Shown here: piece by piece, positions 45,188 to 48,604 of the stretch | Numbering within the stretch: position 1 is the first letter of the stretch | How the letters are laid out: every line of letters begins with the position of its first letter | Assembly (NCBI GenBank): GCA_002378745.1 | Contig: DFRR01000005.1 | Location: 43,581 to 92,184, forward strand | Direction of reading: 5' to 3' | DNA from: Patescibacteria group bacterium UBA3458 | Lineage (GTDB): Bacteria > Patescibacteriota > Minisyncoccia > Phycocordibacterales > UBA2100 | DNA length: 48,604 bases | The notes under the pieces: generated by a model | What the model saw: only the letters and a program-made list of their open reading frames with translations | Databases searched by the model: none | Told to the model about the DNA's origin: nothing | Made by a program: the position numbers and the translations under genes

Positions 45188-46470
45188 TTCTTTACTTCAG
45201 TGACTTCGAAGCCCTCGACGATAAGTGGCTGTTTACGCAGCAATAGCAGCGCTCCTGCTGCAAGTGTAAGTAGCGCTCCGAGCGCCAGATACCAGTATAT
45301 GTCATTTTTTGACGATTCTTTAGGCAGACTGCTTACGGCAGCTGCCGTCTGCTGAGTGGTTGTCGATACCTGCTCTACAGGTGCTGCTTCGGGCGTTTGG
45401 GGTGTGTTGGCTGATATGTCAGTGGTATTTGATCGCGGCACGCTGGTGCCAAGCACTGTGGATGCCGGTGTTTTCTGTGCTTGCGCTGAGGTTGTTGTGG
45501 TAGTAGTTGCAATGGTGGTGGTCGCTTGTGTGAGTACGTCTTCCTCGTCACTTGCTACTTCGCCCACTACGGCAATTGCATTGTCTGGGAATCGTAATGC
45601 TGCTTCTTGGGTGGCGCGAAGAAAACTGAGGCCAGTGACATCTGTGGCGAACCGAACTACTTTAAGTGGCGCAATAAACGTGTGCTCAGGAATGATGAAG
45701 TATTGCCCGTTGCTGGTAATGCGCCAACTGGAAAGATTGAGTTCGTATTCGCTTCCGTTTCCAATGGCTACCCATTCGCCGTCTTCGGCAATGGTGAGCG
45801 TTGCTACAAGCGGCACTACTGTCGCCTGTATGTGTTGCTGGTCGGTGAGCGAGCCACTTTCAAGTGTTGCGGTTACCGTATATTCGCCTTCGTATGCAAA
45901 TTGGTGACTGACTACTCTGCCCGTGCCGGCACTGCCGTCGCCAAAGCTCCACGAGACGGTGCCGCCCGTAAGGGCGGCACCGGTTGCGTCGTAACTCTCT
46001 GCGACGAACTCGGTAGATGCACCGACAGTGGTCACGATGTGCTCGGGCACGCGCAGGTATACATCTTGTGGCGGCTCAATGGTGACCGTCTCGTATTGGT
46101 ACTGGGTAATGGTATTAAACACAGTCTCCGTTGGCGTCTGCGCCTGTGTAGTTGTTGCAGCATCACTGGTATTCTGTGTTGTTTCGCCGACGGTGATGTG
46201 ATCTTTTATCTTAACGAATGTCGATTCCCAAAGTCGGTCAATCGTTGGGTGTATAATCTGCTCAATAGTAGTGAATGGACCATGTGCCTCACGATAATCG
46301 ACAATGCGTTCCGCGAGTGTCGTACCAATACCTTCCAGTTCTTTAAGTGTTTCTACATCAGCAGTATTGATATTAATGAGCGCGCCGTCACCGTGTGCTG
46401 CATGACTGAGCGCAGGCACACCGGTTGCTACAAAAACGCACAGGGTAAGCACTGTGACCACCCGGCGCAT
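45184..46470 (-). CDS. ComEA-like HhH, PKD and lamin-tail domain membrane protein
   Basis: 428 aa. Signal peptide 1-24; helix-hairpin-helix pair at 32-95 (LININTADVETLKELEGIGT opens it), as in ComEA; PKD-type domain at 145-215 (VSWSFGDGSAGTG...YEGEYTVTATL); a lamin-tail-like domain at about 222-300 (EWVAIGNGSEYELNLSSWRI); a Thr-rich linker; and one TM segment at 391-411. ComEA binds DNA outside the cell during uptake. That fits an anchored, exposed DNA-binding protein here, but the added PKD and lamin-tail domains are unusual and the role is inferred. It starts 2 nt after the ATPase gene. Confidence 0.9.
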   Translation of the reverse strand: MRRVVTVLTLCVFVATGVPALSHAAHGDGALININTADVETLKELEGIGTTLAERIVDYREAHGPFTTIEQIIHPTIDRLWESTFVKIKDHITVGETTQNTSDAATTTQAQTPTETVFNTITQYQYETVTIEPPQDVYLRVPEHIVTTVGASTEFVAESYDATGAALTGGTVSWSFGDGSAGTGRVVSHQFAYEGEYTVTATLESGSLTDQQHIQATVVPLVATLTIAEDGEWVAIGNGSEYELNLSSWRITSNGQYFIIPEHTFIAPLKVVRFATDVTGLSFLRATQEAALRFPDNAIAVVGEVASDEEDVLTQATTTIATTTTTTSAQAQKTPASTVLGTSVPRSNTTDISANTPQTPEAAPVEQVSTTTQQTAAAVSSLPKESSKNDIYWYLALGALLTLAAGALLLLRKQPLIVEGFEVTEVKK

Positions 46471-46472
46471 AC

Positions 46473-48131
46473 TTACTCGTCGGTATCGAGAAGCTTTTTA
46501 AGTACGTCGCGCGGCACTTCCCCTCTTGCGTGTTGCGCATCGCTTTCTGACTGACTCGCCTTAGTTTGTGCTGCCTCTTTCGATATCTCTACTTCCGGCT
46601 CGGTATCGACGACGGCTTTGGCTTGCTGTGTGTTTTGTATGATACCTGCGAGTGCTGCGCGTAAGTTTTCGCGGTCGTTCTTCTCAGGCGCCGAATGGTG
46701 TACGCTACCCTCTTTTTGTTCGGGTTTTGGTGCGGGGGTAGCGTCAGACGTTGCCTGCGGTTCGCCTCCTCCACCTTTTTTCTTCTTTTTCTTCTTTTTC
46801 TTTTTGTTGAGGTTTTCGAATCCGCCCGGACTTAGCAATGCATCGATGGAGCCGATACTTTTCTCAACGCTTGTGCGTGAGCGTCCGTATGTTTCTCGTG
46901 AACGCGCGATGATTTGATCTACGAAATGCACCGCCGGGTCTTCAACTGGTGGTAGTGTGGTGGCAGAAAACGGTTGCGAACCGATACCGTTTATCATGAG
47001 TGTGAGGTAAATTTGGGCGAACCCGAGGTTCACTAAGTCTTCAGCGAAGAATGTTGGTTCGAAAATGGTTTTGAGTGTTTCGGCGTCAAACGGACCAACG
47101 CGGAATGCGATGGTGGTGCCGACGTTGCCGAACACTGCCGCGCGAATGTTCTCCTCAACCTGCTCAATATATTGGTGTGCAATAGTGAGTGAGAGCTTGT
47201 ATTTACGTGCTTCTGAGAGAATGTTGGCGAACGAGTCGTTTACCACCGACTGAAACTCGTCGACGTATAAATAGAACGGTGGCAACTTTGCGATACCTTG
47301 TGCCGACTCTTCAGCACGACTCATCGCTGCAAGATAGATTTTCGTGGTGAGCATACTTCCGAGCAAATCGGCATTTTGCTCGCCCATGCGCCCTTTTGAG
47401 AGGTTGACGATGAAGATTTTACGCTCGTCCATTATTTTGCGTAAATCGAAAGTGGACTTTGGCTGTGCGATGATGTTGCGCACCAGTGGGTTGGACGCGA
47501 ACTGCCCTATCTTGTTCTGGATTGCCGGCGTTGCTTCCTGTGTGTAGCGGTCGGTGTAGCCCAAGAATTCTTCAACCCAGAAGCGCTTCACGATTGGGTC
47601 GGTGATGTACTCGATCACTTTGTTGCGAAACTCTTTGTTAACGAGCATACGGTTCACATCGATGAGGGTACTGTCGGGGTACTCAAGCAATGCAAAGAGC
47701 ACATTTTGTAAGATGTACTCCATACGTGCAGACCACGCATCTACCCAGATGCGCTGGAATGAGCTCATGAGCCCGGCCACCACGAGATGTCGCTTGTCGT
47801 AGCCGACGTCCTCCATGACGTTGAACCCTACCGGGTAGTCGACATCAAACGGTGCAAAGTATATAACGTCGTTGATGCGTGACTCGGGTACGTACTCGAG
47901 TAGCTTCTCGGCTGTGGTGCCGTGCGGGTCAATAAAACAGAGACCGTCACCGTTTTGGATATCTTGAATCGCCATGTTTTCGAGCAAGGTAGATTTACCC
48001 ATACCCGTCTTTCCGATGACGTACATGTGACGCATACGGTCGACGGCGCGAATACCGAATGGCGTCTTTTTGTTGCGTGAGTCAGTAGCCGCAAAGTACG
48101 TGACGCGTTGTGGGTCGTACTCGTATTCCAT
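46473..48131 (-). CDS. VirD4/TraG-like (TraD_C/DUF87) DNA-transfer ATPase
   Basis: 552 aa from ATG 48131; GTG 48152 would add seven residues. Walker A GKTGMGKST at 40-48; Walker B FYLYVDEFQ near 285; SLTIAHQYIEQV and FGNVGTTIAFRVG follow, as in conjugation coupling ATPases. No TM segment is seen, unlike classical VirD4. Ten lysines in a row at 443-452 and GGGG lead to an acidic, disordered tail of about 100 residues. It may drive DNA movement or pilus-linked transport. It heads an operon with the ComEA-like protein, galE and a GT4 gene. Confidence 0.9.
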   Translation of the reverse strand: MEYEYDPQRVTYFAATDSRNKKTPFGIRAVDRMRHMYVIGKTGMGKSTLLENMAIQDIQNGDGLCFIDPHGTTAEKLLEYVPESRINDVIYFAPFDVDYPVGFNVMEDVGYDKRHLVVAGLMSSFQRIWVDAWSARMEYILQNVLFALLEYPDSTLIDVNRMLVNKEFRNKVIEYITDPIVKRFWVEEFLGYTDRYTQEATPAIQNKIGQFASNPLVRNIIAQPKSTFDLRKIMDERKIFIVNLSKGRMGEQNADLLGSMLTTKIYLAAMSRAEESAQGIAKLPPFYLYVDEFQSVVNDSFANILSEARKYKLSLTIAHQYIEQVEENIRAAVFGNVGTTIAFRVGPFDAETLKTIFEPTFFAEDLVNLGFAQIYLTLMINGIGSQPFSATTLPPVEDPAVHFVDQIIARSRETYGRSRTSVEKSIGSIDALLSPGGFENLNKKKKKKKKKKGGGGEPQATSDATPAPKPEQKEGSVHHSAPEKNDRENLRAALAGIIQNTQQAKAVVDTEPEVEISKEAAQTKASQSESDAQHARGEVPRDVLKKLLDTDE

Positions 48132-48138
48132 GGTGGTA

Positions 48139-48144
48139 AGTATA
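48139..48144 (-). promoter_or_regulatory. -10 box of the VirD4-like operon
   Basis: TATACT on the minus strand, 7 nt before ATG 48131, giving a leaderless mRNA. This spacing argues for 48131 over the upstream GTG. Confidence 0.5.
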
Positions 48145-48182
48145 CCCAGCACTAACTATAGTGTCACTAAGTTAGTGCTGGG
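48145..48182. promoter_or_regulatory. 13-bp inverted repeat adjoining the -10 of the ATPase operon
   Basis: CCCAGCACTAACT and AGTTAGTGCTGGG are exact complements with a 12-nt centre that is itself partly palindromic (TAGTGTCACTA). It covers the region where the -35 should lie, so it may be an operator. Confidence 0.55.
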
Positions 48183-48192
48183 TGAATCGTAC

Positions 48193-48226
48193 TCGAGTTG
48201 GTAGTTGATAGTTTGTAGTTGATAGA
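48193..48226. repeat. Dispersed GTAGTTTGTAGTTGATAG repeat
   Basis: GAGTTGGTAGTTGATAG runs into GTTTGTAGTTGATAG, a clear copy of the intergenic repeat family. Confidence 0.7.
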
Positions 48227-48240
48227 ACCGGTATAGAAAT

Positions 48241-48271
48241 GTCCCCGTCGGCGCAAAGCGTCGACGGGGAC
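48241..48271 (-). terminator. Hairpin terminator of the small membrane protein gene
   Basis: GTCCCCGTCG and CGACGGGGAC pair with an 11-nt loop. On the minus strand the stem is followed by ATTTCTAT, 7 nt after the small gene's stop. Confidence 0.6.
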
Positions 48272-48277
48272 TGGGGT

Positions 48278-48463
48278 TCATCTGCTGGCGAGAATCGGCA
48301 ACAGGAAGATGAGTACGACCAGCGCAAGCCAACTGAGAGTCTGGCTTGAGACGGTAACGAAGCGACTGAACCACAGAAACATGCTTTTGAAGCCGTCTTC
48401 GGCGGTTACTTCAAGGCGTGGCGTCCTCTGTGGGATATCATCCCCTTTTCTCGACTTTCTCAA
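48278..48463 (-). CDS. Small single-TM protein (61 aa) with TTG start
   Basis: 61 aa starting at TTG 48463. The start is supported by a strong Shine-Dalgarno, GGAGGAG, about 4 nt upstream, one of the clearest in the window, and by a TATACT -10 at 48502-48497. Residues 1-25 are charged; a single hydrophobic segment spans about 36-58. A hairpin follows the stop. I do not recognise a family. The promoter, ribosome site and terminator make a real gene likely, and the product would sit in the membrane. Confidence 0.65.
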   Translation of the reverse strand: MRKSRKGDDIPQRTPRLEVTAEDGFKSMFLWFSRFVTVSSQTLSWLALVVLIFLLPILASR

Positions 48464-48496
48464 CGTCTCCTCCTCTCTAAAGAACCTGTGTGCTAC

Positions 48497-48502
48497 AGTA
48501 TA
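48497..48502 (-). promoter_or_regulatory. -10 box of the small membrane protein gene
   Basis: TATACT on the minus strand with a leader of about 27 nt that contains the Shine-Dalgarno. The -35 is not obvious. Confidence 0.45.
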
Positions 48503-48530
48503 CTCGGCACTAGCGTACCCGCCCAGTGCT

Positions 48531-48556
48531 TGAGTTGGTAGTTTGTAGTTGATAGT
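48531..48556. repeat. Dispersed GTAGTTTGTAGTTGATAG repeat
   Basis: TGAGTTGGTAGTTTGTAGTTGATAGT, matching the 48193-48226 copy nearly word for word. Confidence 0.7.
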
Positions 48557-48572
48557 AAGACGAAGATGAAAT

Positions 48573-48604
48573 AAACCACCAAATTGGGCCCAATTTGGTG
48601 GTTT
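48573..48604. terminator. Perfect 32-bp palindrome at the window end
   Basis: AAACCACCAAATTGGG is followed directly by its complement up to the last base. It probably is a bidirectional terminator; any U-run lies past the window. Confidence 0.65.

Noticed and set aside
46762..46806. Poly-A/G run as a possible programmed frameshift site
   Set aside because: The AAAAAAG heptamer is not in the phase needed for a -1 slip, and the frame continues normally for about 100 codons.
1..48604. tRNA, rRNA and riboswitch genes
   Set aside because: I read the intergenic regions on both strands and saw no cloverleaf or rRNA-like sequence; a covariance-model scan would be decisive.

Overview
The window looks like a chromosomal segment of an ultra-small Candidate Phyla Radiation bacterium (Patescibacteria, probably a Parcubacteria/Kaiserbacteria-type genome). 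The reasons are the compact, mostly minus-strand operons, giant Thr/Asn-rich surface proteins, membrane proteins with cytoplasmic helix-turn-helix domains, short dispersed intergenic repeats, and many promoters whose -10 box lies 6-10 nt from the start codon. TGA is used as a stop and TGG for Trp, so code 11 fits and a code-25 lineage is unlikely. The lineage is an inference from gene style; no rRNA or tRNA gene was seen.

Layout. 1-2382: two membrane-anchored or secreted surface proteins, the first cut by the window edge. 2475-2846: a four-helix-bundle (23S IVP-type) protein among AT-rich repeats. 3064-13413: a 3449-residue HTH-TM-fibre protein. 13867-17524: a second HTH/TM protein, gatB and obg. 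17727-19001: a YerC/TrpR-like regulator, a four-TM holin-like protein and an FMN reductase. 19191-19759: a complete MazEF toxin-antitoxin pair. 19960-25611: secA, an endonuclease/exonuclease/phosphatase-fold protein and an O-antigen ligase-like protein with TPRs. 25671-45187: a large surface-polysaccharide locus. 45184-48131: a ComEA-like HhH/PKD/lamin-tail protein and a VirD4/TraG-like ATPase. 48278-48463: a very small membrane protein.

How the genes work together. The polysaccharide locus makes GDP-L-fucose (Gmd, Fcl) and carries two fucosyltransferases (GT10 and GT11) that could use it. A second branch, glucose-1-phosphate cytidylyltransferase, CDP-glucose 4,6-dehydratase and a PMP-dependent 3-dehydratase with His in place of the PLP lysine, should give a CDP-3,6-dideoxy-4-ketohexose. 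The adjacent ThDP enzyme and SDR resemble the YerE/YerF step that makes the branched sugar yersiniose, with an extra class I aminotransferase. GT2/GT4 enzymes, a DUF268 methyltransferase-like protein, GalE, a Wzx-like flippase and the ligase complete a Wzx/Wzy-type pathway. The sugar product, the linkages and the acceptor cannot be read from sequence.

The most unusual items are the giant protein with an N-terminal DNA-binding-like domain, a TM segment and phage-tail-fibre-like repeats, and its upstream partner with two copies of the same HTH and a TM segment, whose gene is bracketed by an exact 13-bp inverted repeat.
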